From Pseudoneurospora amorphoporcata (lineage: Eukaryota; Ascomycota; Sordariomycetes; Sordariales; Sordariaceae): a DNA stretch of 64,000 bases. The position numbers were made by a program, and so were the translations under genes. The notes beneath the pieces are model-generated. The model was not told the DNA's origin. It made no database searches and saw only the letters and a program-made list of their open reading frames with translations. This document shows, one piece after another, positions 24,738 through 38,393 of this stretch (the first letter of the stretch is position 1; each line of letters begins with the position of its first letter). The DNA is taken from assembly GCA_033297205.1 (NCBI GenBank), contig MU859064.1, positions 1-64,000 of the forward strand, in the 5' to 3' direction.

Positions 24738-27700
24738 CTTGGTTGCCAGTAACAAGCCCAAAAGGGCGGTCGAAGCAGAAGTTGTGGTCAGAGCGACAGC
24801 GATCGAGGGGGTGGGTTGTGGTTCCTCGAAATAGCCGTGTTAGCGCAGGCCCGTGAGTCGTCTGGTCGGCAAAGCACGAGTTGGGATGAGCTGGCCTCGT
24901 CCCACCACTTTCCGTTGTTTCAGCAGATTCGAAACACCCTGCAGTTATCGCCAAAGCCGAGATGTTTGTGGTATTGTATGTAGGCGTCGGTCGTATCAGA
25001 GAAGGAGTCGAATGCCTATGGATGGCGAACGTGGCCGGCCCTGTTTCAAAGGCGTGTCGCGCAACCACAAAGAAAGAGATCAGGACTCTCTTTGGCGTGG
25101 GCGATCAAAGAGAACAGTTTCGTAGTATGCTGCGCGCATAACAATTGGAACCGAACGAGTGTCGTCGTGTGTAACTCGCGCCGGACAGAATAGGGTCAAT
25201 AGGAAAAAGACCACCACGATCGGGAACGAATGTGACGTATGGTGGATGTCAAGTCCCAGCGCTAACAATTTGACTCTGGAAAATCCGTGGCCGATCGGGA
25301 CTCTGCCGCCAGTGCTGAATAGGAGGAGAGAGAGTCCAGCCAGTACAGTAAGCGAGAGGGGCGGACAAGACACTGTATTAGTGAGGGTATTCTTAATAGG
25401 GTGCGCAAAGAGGGAAGCAAAGTCCTGAGGGTTGTTGCTTTGCTCGAAGGTTGGGTACAGTGGGAAAAACGAAGGTGGTGGTGGTGGCCGATGAAGGGAT
25501 GGAAGAACTGGTTAAACGAGTGTCCAAGTCGAGTCCATCAGATCGGGCCCATGTCGATTGAGTGGTTGATTGATGGGGATGGATGATGATATCAATTCGG
25601 CCACTTTGTGCAGGCATGCGTGTCGGAAGATGATCGTCAAAAAGGATGATGGACAGCAGGCAAGCAGCAGCCAAACGATTGGGGATGGACAGGTTCTGGA
25701 AGGAGGGATGAACGCGCCAATGACCGCTCTTGCCCATCTCTGTGCATTTATTATGGGGACGCCGGGGAGCTTGGGGCCGCTAAGAGGCTCGTGTGGTGGC
25801 TCCTCTCCCCTGCTCACATCCACATGCCGTTGGATCTGTGACCGCCCGTGGGGCCGGATTGTCAGATTGGCAGTGTGTGCGCGTTGCAGCAACTGCAATG
25901 TTCTAAGAATGGAAACTTGGAACTCTTTTTGCTGGAGTTAGGTCAGGGTCTCGATGCCGTGCCCAGGGGCAAGCAACCAACAGCCCATCCAGTGTCATCT
26001 TGCCTTTTTCGCCCTCTTCAGTTACTCCCCTCTTTTAGAGAGCTGCCACACCTTAACCCCATATTCAACGCTTTCTTTTTGCAAAGACCCCCCAGCTTAA
26101 CTTCTCCGTCGTCCATCTTCAAAATGGTTCCTCTGTGGATCAAGGGATCCCATCACGCTCCAACAGTTATTGGCTGCCCCTGACATAACATGATCCACAA
26201 AACGGCAGCAAAGCGGCTCAAGAATGGATCTGGAATGGATCTGGAATGGATACTCGATGATTCCAAGACTTCACCCAAGATTGGCCGCGCCGCAAGGTTG
26301 CCGTCCTGCCGTCGTCAGGCATGGAAGTGGAAGCCGAGGAGGGTTTTGGCATCAGCCTGTGACGAGCACACGACCCGATTAGGATCCAAGCAGGCCAATC
26401 ACCGGCTGTCATACGCTACCAACAGTGTGTGTCCACTGGCGGCCACTTGAGCATGTCAGCATATCCCACCACATTCCATTCGCACGCTTCATGGAGAGGG
26501 AAATACGAGCATTTGGATCCCTTTGACGATTTCGTACATAAAGATCTAAATGAGAACGCGATGCAGCAAGCCCCTTCACTAGTCCGGGCACCAAATGCAA
26601 GGTTACGTTCCCGTACAAGACTGAACTTCTACAAGATTGTTCATCGGCTGCCTCACTTTATAGTCTTTGCTTCTTTCCATTTTCCACAACTCGAACGATA
26701 CCGCAGAGTGTCCATCCGGCATGGTTTCCGCGTATAGCACTCAACCCGCTACAAGATTATCGCATACACAAACAACTCCTCAGGACATGAACAAAAACCC
26801 ATCCCATCGAAGAGGTCGGCGCAAAATTAAGCAGGGTTCGTTGACTCGTTGCGACCTTCAGTTCACGACCTGCCATCCCAGGTCCTGGAGTTTGTTTGAG
26901 CTTTCTGGGTCTCAACAAAGGCATCTGTGAAGCTTTGGCATTTGTTCCTCGGTCTATCTGATATCGCCGCCGTTTCGTCAAACAATCTAATCAGAGTCAG
27001 GGATCGCTTCACAATGGCGAAACACCGTCATTTTCAGCTGTCCCAACTTAGAAGGAATAAGTAGGAAACGCATCGTATTTAAGGTAACTATGAGTGAGCG
27101 CATCCATTCCAACAACGGTCGAGAACCGATCACCGTCAGATCCGGCTTAATGTCCGGATTTCCGTGTCCATCACGATCGAACTTGAACACAGCGTAGCGA
27201 ACTTGGGGGCGGGGGGCAGAGGACATAGTGTAGTGTATACTTACACGGGCCTCTAAGAGACAGCAGTTGAGCGACTCCCGACGCATGGAAATTTGTTGAG
27301 GCGAAATACAGCCTCTTCAAAACTGACTGACACACAGTGTCATTGCCTACCAAAGTGGTATTTCAGCTAGCCGCTGGTGAATACTCATCTCCTGTTTTGT
27401 CATAGAGACACCTCTGCCTAAACTTTGGAATGTCGAACCTACCGGAGAAAAGGTCAAGGATGTACCAAGACGCATTCAAGGGGCTACACCAATTCTGAAG
27501 GCACGATCGGAATTACCTACATGGTCATGGGCAGCTACACAGACCCCTAAGACTTTCATTTTTCGGGAGAAATTCACTCTACCATTGGCACAAACAGCTG
27601 CGGAGTTCACCAAAAATGGGGTGCGTCTTGATCTTGACCTTAGTTGGTGTACTTGGAAGTGCTAGGTCGACATCCTTGGTTCACATATCACCGAGACCCA

Positions 27701-28895
27701 GAGCAGCACTTGCAGCACGGCCAAGCGGAGTTCTAATCATACACTGAGTGGAACTACGACAACACTGAAGTTGAAAACATATATCAGGTCCCTATTCCCT
27801 ATAATGCCGATGTTTTGAGGGACTAAGGAATCCCGTACGAATACTGGTTCACAGAGGGCTATTTCCTGCTGTTGTAAGAGCATGATGACGGAGCGTATAG
27901 GAATCCAGCGCAACAGGGACTAGTGGTGACGAGATTCACATCGAAATTTAGCGATCGGGATGAGACTGACAGATTGACGAAGAGGAACTTGTAAATCCGA
28001 GTGGGCGTGTTCCATGCGAAGAGGGGAATAAAGATGTCGGAAATCGAAAAGCCGTACGGACCCCTCGAGTATCGTGACTATTCGCATCATAGTGGTCAAT
28101 ACTAAAGGACGATCGCTCCGGTCTTTGACAAGCAAGGAAAAAGAGACAATAGTATACCTGGTCCCCAAACTTGATTTCTTACTTTTACATATATCTAAAC
28201 TTCTTGTCATATCAATATTCTCATGGGCCAATCTCAACCAGACTCTGTTCCAAAAGTCGTGATGACACTAGGATCATATCGATAGTATAGTAGACCTATG
28301 ACCTCTAGAACATCTAAGCCTGATCAAGCATATAAATTTCGTTATAAGTCAATAAAGCTTGGTCAAAAAGTCCCAACGGAACTGGAAAATGTGTTTCAAC
28401 TTTTCGGCCCAGTCCAACCCATCAGTTGAGCCAGCAGTGGCGCGGACCACACGATTGCGTTAACAATGTCAAAAACCAAGGAGAATAACCTTTGTATCCC
28501 ATATTCATCGATGGAGACATGTCAAAGCCTCCAAACTCTCTCTGTTTGACCCCGACAACGCTCCCGATTCGCAAACCTGCCAGCCTTAAAAAACTTCACG
28601 TCATCTCCCCCCTCTTGAGGTAGCAAAGCACAACATCATTCCAAGACTGACACAACTCGATAAGCCATCAACTAACACAAATAAATCACATCCGACCGTA
28701 GAGACATTTTAGAAATACTAAAAAGTTCCCTAACCCTTCAATCCTCTAGTCTACAAAGTACAATCCCACCTCCTACCAAAACCTCACTCACCCAACGTCC
28801 CACTCGTGCGCTCATAGAAAGTAGCAAAGCACAACCCACCAACCACCACAGAAGTAACAACACCTACGTAAGTAGCCAAACTGTACTAGTAAAGC
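24738..28895. other. 4.2-kb gap upstream of the CSC1-like gene
   Basis: No gene family recognised. It holds the promoter of the minus-strand channel gene, a pyrimidine-rich leader ending TTCAAAATGG followed by a 19-codon frame (26124-26183), and a 79-residue ATG-started minus frame at 26987-27226 with a DRDGHGNPD stretch. These are covered as findings. Several other frames of about 100 codons lack an ATG. Confidence 0.5.
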
Positions 28896-29014
28896 ACATA
28901 CGACCACAGATGGTAGAAAACTCGGGATCCCGTCCGCTCTCCCATAGATAAGCTACCAATCGCCAGACTAGTAGTTGGGTCGGTGACGACCAGCGAATCC
29001 CTGGTGTTGTATGT
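28896..29014 (+). rRNA. 5S ribosomal RNA gene (dispersed copy)
   Basis: The 119 bases begin ACATACGACC and end GTTGTATGT, which pair as helix I (one G-U). The highly conserved internal stretches of Neurospora 5S RNA are present: AAAACTCGGGATCCCGTCCG, CTCTCCCATAGATAAG, AGTAGTTGGGTCGGTGACGA and CCAGCGAATCCCTGG. The helix arms GATGGTAG (about 28909-28916) and CTACCAATC (28952-28960) differ from the common type as I remember it but still pair, pointing to a divergent isotype rather than random decay. T residues at 29014-29019 supply a Pol III terminator. Neurospora 5S genes are scattered singly and of several types. The usual upstream TATA near -29 is not obvious here (CGTA). Confidence 0.93.
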
Positions 29015-29019
29015 TTTTT
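29014..29019 (+). terminator. Pol III terminator of the 5S gene
   Basis: Six consecutive T residues begin at the last base of the 5S RNA, the standard RNA polymerase III stop signal. Confidence 0.8.
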
Positions 29020-29105
29020 GTCCTGGTCTTTTTTGCCCCTTCTGCATTGGATTTTTCTTTTTCGTTTTCTTTTTGTTTCCATCCCGTCAAAATGTTGTCT
29101 TCATA

Positions 29106-29158
29106 TGTGTGTGTGTGTGTGTGTGGGTGTGTGTGTGGGTGTGTGTGTGTTTGTGTGT
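29106..29158. repeat. TG-rich microsatellite
   Basis: A run of TG dinucleotides interrupted by GGG and TTT triplets starts about 90 bases after the 5S gene. It is a simple repeat and probably varies in length between strains. Confidence 0.9.
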
Positions 29159-29835
29159 TTTGAATCCAAATATATGCTGGTGTCTTAGATTTGGGAGTTT
29201 TCTGACGCGGCGTAAGTAGTGCAACAGAAAAAAAGCTCGACTTCGTCATTACTAGTAGTCTGGAGGCTCGTTATTTCGACACCACGAACGAACGAGCCCG
29301 TTGAGGACTTGAGCGATGATATGTTACTGAATGACATGCATTGGCACTCAAGCTGGAACTTGGTTTCAACCCACAACCACTCTTGCTTCCCACTAAGATG
29401 GACATTGGGGAAAAAAAATAGAGGGTGTATAACATCAAAGCTTGTCCACCCACCATCCACCCAGTTATAGCCACATACCTGAACCATACACGCTCGTCGT
29501 AGCGAGGAAGGACATACGCCTGGAACAAAAACAAAGAAAGACGCCAGCGATCACAACTAGATGATCACTTCAAATTCGAGTAAACTTTCCATCACTGCTG
29601 TCACCCGAGTACCAAGTAAAATGCCTTGGGCCAACCGGCGACCCTTTATCCGCTTTACCGCAAGAATACCCAAACCCAAAAAAGTACGCCTCATCATCAA
29701 TTTCCACTTGCCCTCCTCATTCATCGTACAATCTGATACCACCCAACTTCCCATTAACTTACCTATTGTCGATCTCTCTCGTTTCCTCTTCCTCCATTCC
29801 ACCCCCTCCCAAACAAACAATATGAATCCCCAAAT
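29159..29835. other. 3' flank between 5S gene and AT-hook gene
   Basis: Nearly 700 bases with no recognised gene; should contain the 3' untranslated region of the minus-strand AT-hook gene that ends at 29836. Confidence 0.6.
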
Positions 29836-31195
29836 TTAGGCAGGTCCCTGACTCCTCGTCTTCCTCTGCGTCATACCCACAGGCTTCAGAATCTTCCTCG
29901 CTGCCTTCTCAACTTTCTCGGTCGCCGTCTTCTTAGGTCTTCCCGGCGCCCTCTTTACGGGTGGTGATGATGCTGCACCATCACCATTCGTCTCCCCATC
30001 CCCAGTAGCAGTCTTGACCTTCTTCGCATTGCCGTTCACCGCCTTCTCCTCGTCGTCGTTCTCCTCCTCGGAATCCTCCGCCTTCCTCTTCTTACTAGCA
30101 AGAGGGGCAGGCGCAGCCTTGATCCCTTCCGCGGCTTGTGTTGGGTCCGACGCTTTGGCAACGGCCTCCGAGGAGATGTTGTTCTTCATCTCAGTATCGC
30201 CCTCCTCATCCTTCTTTGCTGCCCCCGCTACACCGTTCGTGCCGTTCTCTCCCAGTGGCGCAGCGGCCAGTGCTTGATGGGGGTTGGTCGCTGCAGCCTC
30301 CTTGGCCTCGTTGGCGGTCTTCTCCAAATCCGGAGCTGCCTCCCCGTTGGGCAGAACCGTTCCTGCGCCCGCGGGGCCACCGGCCGAGGCGTCTTCTATA
30401 GATTCCGGCAGGCCATCACCGGTCGGCACGGCGTCCGAGCGAGCGTTCTCGTGGGTCTTCTCAGGAGCCGGGGCGGCGGCGGCGTCGAAGATGGCGGTGA
30501 AGGTAGGGGCGGAAGGGGTGGCGGTTTCGAAGCCGTGGAACTCGGAGCCGGCGGCGGTGGGCTCTAGAGCCATCTTTTCGGCGACGACCTCTTCTGCGGT
30601 GGGGAAGGTTTTGGGTTTCTCGGCGGCATCCTTCTTGTCGTCGTCGGGATGAGCGTTGGTGGCGGGTTTGAGGTTGTCGGTTGCCGCCCCAGTGGGCTTA
30701 CTTTCGGCGGTGGTGGTGGCGGCTACGTCTGCCATTGGGACGGGAGCAGAGGATGAGGCGGAGCCAGTGTCGTCTGGCTTGGTGGTGATGGTGGAGGGAA
30801 CGGTGGGTTGCTGCTCAACTGTATAGTGAACGCCAAGAGGAGGGAGGCAAGGTGTCAGTTTGACTGTAACTATTGTGTTTAGGGATTTGCTCGGGAGTTT
30901 GATCGATAATCGAGTTAGGATGGGCAATGGTAAATCGGGTGTTGGTGTTGATGTTGGATAGGTTGTTGTTAAAGGCGGTGATGGCGCGTGGGCGAATCAG
31001 AAGAGGAGCGCACAAGGATTCGCCAATGCGCTCCGTGTAACGGGTAGATGGCGCGAAATCGCGTAAATCCGTCTCTTTAAAAATGAATCCGAAGCACTAG
31101 TCTGAATTCTGGATCCAATTGTTCTCATACAAATTTTTTTTTGGCTCGTGTCGCGAGGGTATCTCGAACTCACCTTTGTTGACTGGGGCGGACAT
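29836..31195 (-). CDS. AT-hook, alanine/glutamate-rich putative nuclear protein
   Basis: Function unknown; probably a chromatin or DNA-associated protein. Two exons (31195-31174 and 30818-29836) give 334 residues. The first exon codes only MSAPVNK plus one base; donor AAAG|GTGAGT and acceptor TATACAG|TTG keep frame, and the intron is 355 bases. The body is low complexity, rich in A, E, K, P and T, with no folded domain visible. Near the C terminus are a basic SKKRKAEDSEEE nuclear-signal-like patch, an acidic stretch, and KRAPGRPKK at residues 296-304, a good AT-hook (GRP core) that binds the minor groove of AT-rich DNA. It ends RKTRSQGPA. The low-complexity make-up is typical of fast-evolving fungal nuclear proteins. 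Confidence 0.8.
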
Positions 31196-33840
31196 TGTGA
31201 TGGTTTGAAAAGAGGCGATGACGTAGTTCGGCAGGATACCGCGAAGAGTGGGTGCGCTGTGTGATTTGAGTGGAGGAGAAAAGGCTCGGCGGGTCTAGAA
31301 TCCGGGGAAATGCGCAGGGGTTCGTTCGATGTTGATGTTGAGGATGAAAACAAATACTGATACTGTAGTGTCGATGATGGAAAGCACGCCAAAAAGATGG
31401 TTGTTGGTTGTAAAGTTGAAGAATGTCGAAAGGTAAAGACAGTGTGGTCGGGTGGTCAGGAACAGAAAGAATGGACAAGGACCGCGGTGGCTTCCAGGGT
31501 TCCCGTTATGCCCTGGCTGGTGATGTGCACTGATCAACTGCGAAATCCCCCATTCGTTCATTCAGGGCAGAGCTCGGGTTGGCGTTGCTGTTTCCTCAAC
31601 GAATCGGATGGCCAGAAAAAGCCGGAACAATTGGAGGGCCGGGAGCTGATTACCTTATACGAGGTCAATACCCTCTTGACCGTGGTTGTGTTATGGAAGC
31701 ATTGATCATCACTATAAACTCCACTGGGGAACTGCAGTTGCGCAATGCGAGCATGGACCAGTGTCTGCTCGCACTTCCTCTTACAACACATTCCAACGGC
31801 TTCATCTTCCAAGCGACAGCTGGTGAATCTGTTCCTGCAGATCTTCTGGAGCCTTCAAGACGTTTAGCTGTCAAACAGGAAAATGCAATCGATGGACCAA
31901 GCATCAGGACAAGCATTTGGACAAGGAAACGAGCCTCATCACTCATGGCCAAGTTGTAGCACTTGTATAGAGACGGGAGCTATGACCTTCTCTCTCAAAG
32001 CTGACTAGGCCATACTACGACCATCACCAAATCCTCACGATTGAGTGGTCGTCATACATCCATTACGTGTATGCTTAACACAGGGGTCGCAGAACACCTG
32101 TTCAGAACTGTGTGATCTGGAAGATCGTCTTGTTCGGTCGGTGTTTACTCCATGCATGGTGCCATTGTGTATTAAGGAACCACAATACTTACCTCCTCCA
32201 CCTACCGTAGGGGAGCTTTCCCCGCCATGACGTGAGCTGGTAACACTCTGACTCAACACACAACACTCTTGAAGCCCTGGCCGCCTCATCACGAGCTGAA
32301 CTGGGCTGATCGAGCTGAATGCCTTCCAGAAGTCTGGCAATTACACCAAATGATACTGACCTTCCCAATTCTGTTAGGATCCCACGCCGGAGGTAAGCGT
32401 ATCTCGTGGTCGAGATCCCTTGGCTGCTTTCCAAGACTGCAAAACAAGACCCCGTGCATACCATAGGGTCCGGTGGATTTTGCTCGCCTCTTGACCCAAG
32501 ATATCGTGCTTAAGAAAAAAGAAGGTATCAATGGCGTCAGTCAAGGATGCCAATATGGATCGCTCTTAGTGTTAGTGCAAGCGGCACAAGGGTGAGCGCC
32601 AACACTAACACTAACCAACCTCTTCTGACTTTCAACCTTCCTGATTTCATCATCTTCTCCGCAACCACTAAGCTCCATGGCTTCAATCCCCAACCCCGCG
32701 ATTCCACCTGCCGGCACTCTGCCCGTAAATAGTTTCCATCCCATTATGGCAGCCAAGCACGCGGCCAAGATGGGCCAAGATAGGGAGGGGCCAAGAGAGA
32801 TTCCATCACGTTATTCGCCACGTGAAGTATTCGGTGGATGAGATCGCCCCGCAAACGCCAAGGGTTCCTTGCTATCAAAAGGGGGCTGTGTACTGTACGT
32901 ACCTGGTCCGGAAGTGCTGGGCGCTCTCGGCCGTCACATTCCTTCAAAGTGCGGTTCCACCATGCGGCGCGGCGGCGTATGCTTCGGCGCCGCCGACCAC
33001 GGAAACCCACTCTTGCGTGCCAAAGTTAACCCTGGTAAACCCTGTGCTCCGTCCGGCCTTCCAAGAACGTCCCAGTCGGTGACACCTCCCAAGCCGACGC
33101 CGAGCCTTGGTGCCAAGGCCCATAACTTCTGAGAACATCTGTGCCAATGCTCGGCCGCGACCTGTTGGTCCTATCAGAACCGGTTGCGGAGGAGGCTTCT
33201 GTTTGTCGAGTGCCCGCACAAAGGGAATTCCATACTTGATCGTCTGAGGTTGAGCTCATTACCGATCGCCACTCCCTTCCCACCACTGCAACAGGGTTGT
33301 GAAGGTCTTATCAAGCCCAGCCCGAAGCTCACTGGAAGAGCTGCTCTGCCGCGCCCCAAACCTTCTTGGCCGGGAGCATCAAAGGTCTTAGTGTGTGCTT
33401 GGCCGTCGTTATGCCCAGACATGTTGCTGCGAGCTTGACCGGTGGGTGGTTGAAGATGTTGGAAGTTGGAGAACCGACGGAGAAGCGGGCATGATGGCGA
33501 TTGCCCGCGTTTATGTACTTAAGAAAGTCATGTGCCCAGCTTCCCAATCCCACTTGGAAACACCCTGTTGATGTACCCCAAATCTCAACTTCCATGCCGC
33601 TTGGATAAAGGAACGGAAAGAACAACATCCCCATTCTAGGATCCCGCACAAGCAGACTGGTGCTCAGACTTCGAAGTTCCTGCGAAGACCCCTCCTCCTC
33701 CAACGCGAGGCAAACACATCTGTGAGCCGTCTGTCTCAGCTCAGACCGTAAACCATTTTCCAGTTGCTCTACCATCTCTCTAGACGAACATTGGTGACAA
33801 CCCAGAGTATCGTTCCGAATAACATCAACCCCATGCCATA
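31196..33840. other. 2.6-kb divergent region upstream of AT-hook and ENA genes
   Basis: Contains both promoters. A 12-base inverted repeat (32566-32577 with 32603-32614) lies in the middle. No protein family was recognised; the longer frames lack ATG or look random. The long gap upstream of the salt-related ATPase leaves room for regulatory sites. Confidence 0.55.
32566..32614. repeat. 12-base inverted repeat
   Basis: TTAGTGTTAGTG (32566-32577) is repeated in reverse complement at 32603-32614 with a 25-base spacer. Each arm is itself a doubled TTAGTG hexamer. It could form a hairpin or be a paired factor-binding site. Confidence 0.6.
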
Positions 33841-36800
33841 ATGGCAGAACCCAAATTTCCCAAACATCCCTTCCTTCTCTCTGTACCAGAGGTCGAGAAG
33901 GCTCTCGACACACGAATCGACAATGGTCTCTCCACGAACCAGGTGCCAAAGCTGCAGGAGCAGTATGGCGAGAACGAATTGGACGTAGGCAACACCATTG
34001 CCTGGTATACCATCTTCATCCGACAGCTATGCAATGCCATGGTTTTGGTTCGTATCCCAGTTTCCCAAGTCCCTAGAATAAAACGGGAGAGCCCAATGCT
34101 GACGTCTGGATATAAATTTGCTAGGTTCTGATCTTCGCCATGGCTTTGAGCTTTGGTGTCCAGGATTGGGTAGAGGCAGGCGTTCTCGCGGCTGTCATCA
34201 TTCTCAATGTCGGAATCGGTTTCTGGCAAGAATATCGTGCCGAGAAGAAGATGGACGCCCTTCGTGCTCTCTCGTCCCCCAGTGCTAGCGTGCTCCGTGA
34301 CGGCAAGACTTCCGTTATTCCAAAGTAAGTTGCCAGCCGCCTGCCGCAAAAGAAAACAACCAAAGAAACTGCTGACCCATGACCGCGCACCGCAGCGCTC
34401 AAGTAGTTCCCGGTGATATCGTCCTTCTCAAGATGGGCGACACCGTCCCCGCCGACCTCCGCGTTTTCGAAGCCATGAACCTGACCTGTGACGAATCCTC
34501 TCTGACGGGCGAGGCCGAACCTGTCGAGAAAATCACCACCAACGATATCGTGGTTCCGGGCACTGAGAATCCAGCACAGTCCGAAGGCGACCTTGGTATC
34601 GGTGACCGTATCAACATTGCGTACGCCACCACCATTGTTCGCAAGGGCCGTGGTCGCGGTATCGTTATTGCAACTGGCATGAAGACCGAAGTTGGTAAGA
34701 TCGCTGCTTCCACGAACAAGAAGCAACGCAAGGCCGGTAGGTCGATGAGCACCAAGCATGGCCACCTCCAGCCCGTGAAAGGAGCTGGGTTGCGTACGTG
34801 GGATTTCATCGGCAAGTTCCTCGGTTTGACCGAAGGCACGCCGCTCCAGATCAAGCTGTCCAAGCTTGCGTACATCTTGTTCTTCTGCGCGATCCTGTTG
34901 GCCATCATCGTCTTTGCCGTCAACAAGTTCAACATCCCCACCGAGGTTATTCTGTATGCCATCTCCACTGGTATTGCCATCATTCCGGAGTCTCTGGTTG
35001 CTGTCCTGACCATGACCATGGTCGTGGCCACTGCTGTTATGAGAAAGGCCAACGTGGTCGTTCGCGATCTCTCTGCTCTCGAGGCCCTAGGAGGCGTCAC
35101 TAACATTTGCTCCGACAAGACCGGCACACTAACACAGGGTGCCATGATCGTCAAGAAGGCGTGGCTCCCCCCGTCCAACGTTTACACCGTCCGCGACTCC
35201 ACCAACCCCAGCAACCCAACCGAGGGCAAGGTAACCTTCTCTCCGGACGACGCCAGGACCAAGAAGGAGGAAAAGGAGCGCGATTACGACCAGGAGAGAA
35301 CCACCCAGGCCATCAAGTTTGACGTGCCAGAAGGCGAGAACGAAAAGCCCAAGCAGCCCAAGAAATCGGAGATCGATGCCGAGGTCACCCCCGAGCTCAG
35401 GCTATTCCTTCACGCGGCTGCGCTCTGCAACCTTGCCACCGTCCGGTTCGACGAAGAATCTGACGGCTGGAAGACCACCGGAGAACCCACAGAAATCGCC
35501 ATCCAGGTATTCGCCCACCGGTTCGACCACGGAAAGAAGTCCATCGAGGGTAAGGGCTGGAAGCAGGTGGCCGAGTTCCCCTTCGACAGCAGCATCAAGC
35601 GCATGTCGGTCGTCTACGACGCGCCCAAGGATAACGAGCTCGCGTATTCGTCCGAGAACAGCATCGTGTTCACCAAGGGCGCCGTGGAGCGTGTCCTGGA
35701 TTTGTGCTCCCGCATCGGAACCGGCGACGCCCAGCAGCCCATGTCGGAAGAGCTTAGGGACCGCATTCTGGACCAGATGACTGACTTTGCCTCCCAAGGC
35801 CAGCGTGTCCTTGCCGTTGCGTACAAACCGTGGAACGGACAATACTCTGCCCCGGAGGAAGGCAGCAAAGGTGATGATTCCCTTCGTGCTCAGGTTGAGC
35901 AAGACTTGACACTGCTTGGTCTGGTCGGCATCTACGACCCGCCCCGCCGTGAGACGACTGGTTCCATCAGCACCTGCGCCACGGCTGGTATCAAGGTTCA
36001 CATGCTTACAGGAGATCACCCGGAAACCGCCAAGGCCATCGCCAGGGAAATCGGCATCATTCCTCGCAACTTGGGCGTGTTCCCGGCGGCCGTGGCTGAG
36101 AGTGCCGTCATGAAAGCCACCGATTTTGACAAGCTATCAGACGAGAAGATCGACAAGCTTCCCGAACTTCCCCTGGTTATTGCCCGTTGCGCCCCCGAGA
36201 CCAAGACAAAGATGATCGAGGCCCTGAGACGAAGGGGGGCCTTTATGGCCATGACCGGTGACGGTGTCAACGATGCGCCATCGCTCAGCAGAGCGGACGT
36301 TGGTATTGCCATGGGATCTGGTTCCGATGTCGCCAAGTCGGCGGCCAAAATCGTGCTGACAGACGACAAGTTCAACAGTATCGTTGCTGCCATCCAGGAG
36401 GGTCGGCGCATGTTTGAGAACATCCAGAAGTTTATCCTCCATTTGCTGAGCAGCAACGTCGGCGAAGTCATCTTGCTCATTGCCGGTCTTGGTTTCCGCG
36501 ACCGGGACGGATTCTCCGTCTTCCCCATCTCGCCTCTTGCTATTCTGTGGATCAACATGGTTACCTCCTCCTTCCCAGCCTTCGGTCTGAGCAAGGAGCC
36601 CGCTTCCCAGGAAGTGATGAGGAAGCCGCCACACGACCGCAAGAAGGGCGTGTTCTCGACCCAGATCCTGTGGGACATGATCGTGTACGGCATTCTTATG
36701 GGGACCTGCACGCTCATGACCTTTGTGATTGTGGTTTATGGCAAGTACGGCGGCGACCTGGGCAAGGACTGCAACCGCAAGTATAGCGACTCGTGCATCC

Positions 36801-37333
36801 CCGTGTTCCGGGCCCGCGCCGCCGTGTTTGCGCTGCTGACCTGGCTGATCCTGCTCAGCGCGTGGGAGTTCAAGAGTATTCGGAGGAGCATGTTCCGGCT
36901 CAACCCGGACAACCACAAGAAGTTTGCCGTGTTCCACGACCTCTGGTCCAACAAGTTCCTCTTCTGGGCCGTCCTCATCGGTCTCGTCAGCGTCTTCCCG
37001 ACCGTCTACATCCCCGGCCTCAACACGAACGTGTTCAAGCACACCAATATCAGCTGGGAGTGGGGCGTCATCATCGGCATGTCCATCGTGTATGTCGTGG
37101 GTATCGAGTGCTGGAAGGCTGTCAAGCGTCATACCGGTATCCTGGATGACCACAAGGTGCCCCAGAGCGCGTGGAGCCAGGGCGACGATGGCGAAAAGGT
37201 GAAGCGGACCATGAGCTTCTCACTCTCTAGGAGCTTTGGGAGGACCAAGAGCTTCTTGGCTAGGACCATGACCAACTCGACGGCAGGAAACCCTGCTGCT
37301 GCTGCTGCTGCTGATGATCGACATGACGTCTAA
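33841..37333 (+). CDS. ENA-type P-type ATPase (type IID Na+/K+ efflux)
   Basis: Plasma-membrane pump expected to use ATP to export Na+ or K+, important for salt and alkaline tolerance (family knowledge). Three exons (33841-34047, 34125-34324, 34396-37333) sum to 3345 bases, 1114 residues. It aligns with yeast ENA1 through the N-terminal half (RQLCNAMVLVLIFAMALSF; ALSSPSASVLRDGK). Seen motifs are the actuator loop TGEA at 173-176 (TGES in most P-type pumps), a PESL membrane motif, phosphorylation site DKTGTLT with D376, and hinge GDGVNDAPS near 757-765. Roughly ten membrane helices fit. The C terminus is R/S rich and has a short alanine run from a GCT repeat (37293-37313). A two-codon upstream ORF overlaps the start (TAATG). 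I do not assign one of the several fungal ena symbols. Confidence 0.92.
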
Positions 37334-38393
37334 AGGTCGCATGTCGATCGATGTGTTTGACGTTGTTGCTGTCTTGATTTTGAGTTTTGTTTTTGCTGTT
37401 GTCGTTATGTCTGCGACAGATACCCGGCCTTCGGCTCGAATTGCGAGCACCTGGCTTAACGAGTGGATGCCTGATATTAGGTCTGATATTGCCCGTGGTG
37501 GTTGAATGTCCTTAGGGCCTTGTCTTTTTTGTGTTGTTGTTTTTGGAGAGTTCGATGTTGACGGAGATGACGGAAGATGAAAAGTGAGGGGAGGTTTAAT
37601 GAGGGATAAAAACGATGTGTATGAGTTTTCTTCCCGCTTTTTCAGGTGTTCAAGTTCTTTCGATACCACGACGCTCATGGCCTTGTTGTTTTGAGCGTTG
37701 TTGCCTGTATATAGAGAAGAGGTGTTCCCTGTATATAGAGGAGAGGTAGTCAAGTTAGAATAACCTGGTCGAGTGTAGTTGAAAATGAACGAGTCGTAAA
37801 AAGTACCTATGGAGATCCCGTCGCTGTTTTGCTTCAAGTTGTTTGTGATATTGCCCAGTGGTGTGATGGGTACTTCACCTAAGCCCACGCTTGCGCCTAG
37901 CTGAAGTTACTAATGCAGATTTCTGTGCCTGCCCTGGCAGAAATGCGCAATGCCCCATGAGATTGGTCAGATTCACTAGTACACGTCTCTTCCTTGGTGT
38001 TTTCCTCCAGACCCAAAAGAAGGGGGGCCTCTTGAGACGTTTGACGCTTATCGATAAGGAAACAAATCATCGTCACTTCAGGCCTCAGGGGCAGATGTTA
38101 GTGCAACCCTGACCTTGCACAGGCGTTAATTACAGGGCAGGTACCACACGTAGCTTAGCATGCCCCTGGACGGGCTTTCCCAGCGTGACAGCGACCGGGT
38201 CCCCCTGAGCCAGCCCGCGCGTAGGTAGTGTAAAGGACACCTCGGACCTCCTCCACTGACGCGAGCACGCTTCCCATCATCGAGAACATCGAACACACCT
38301 TCCTTCCTTATCTCGACATTTCAATTCCATCCACTCCTTCGTCGACAGCCGCTCGTTTCCCCAATTTCAACCATATCGTAATAATCAATCACC
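37334..38393. other. ENA 3' flank and dpm1 promoter
   Basis: A 20-base direct repeat beginning CCTGTATATAGAG occurs at 37704-37723 and 37728-37747 (19 of 20 identical). A 222-codon minus-strand frame (37220-37888) opens here but begins with GTG and overlaps the ATPase tail; not called. The dpm1 leader runs up to 38393. Confidence 0.55.
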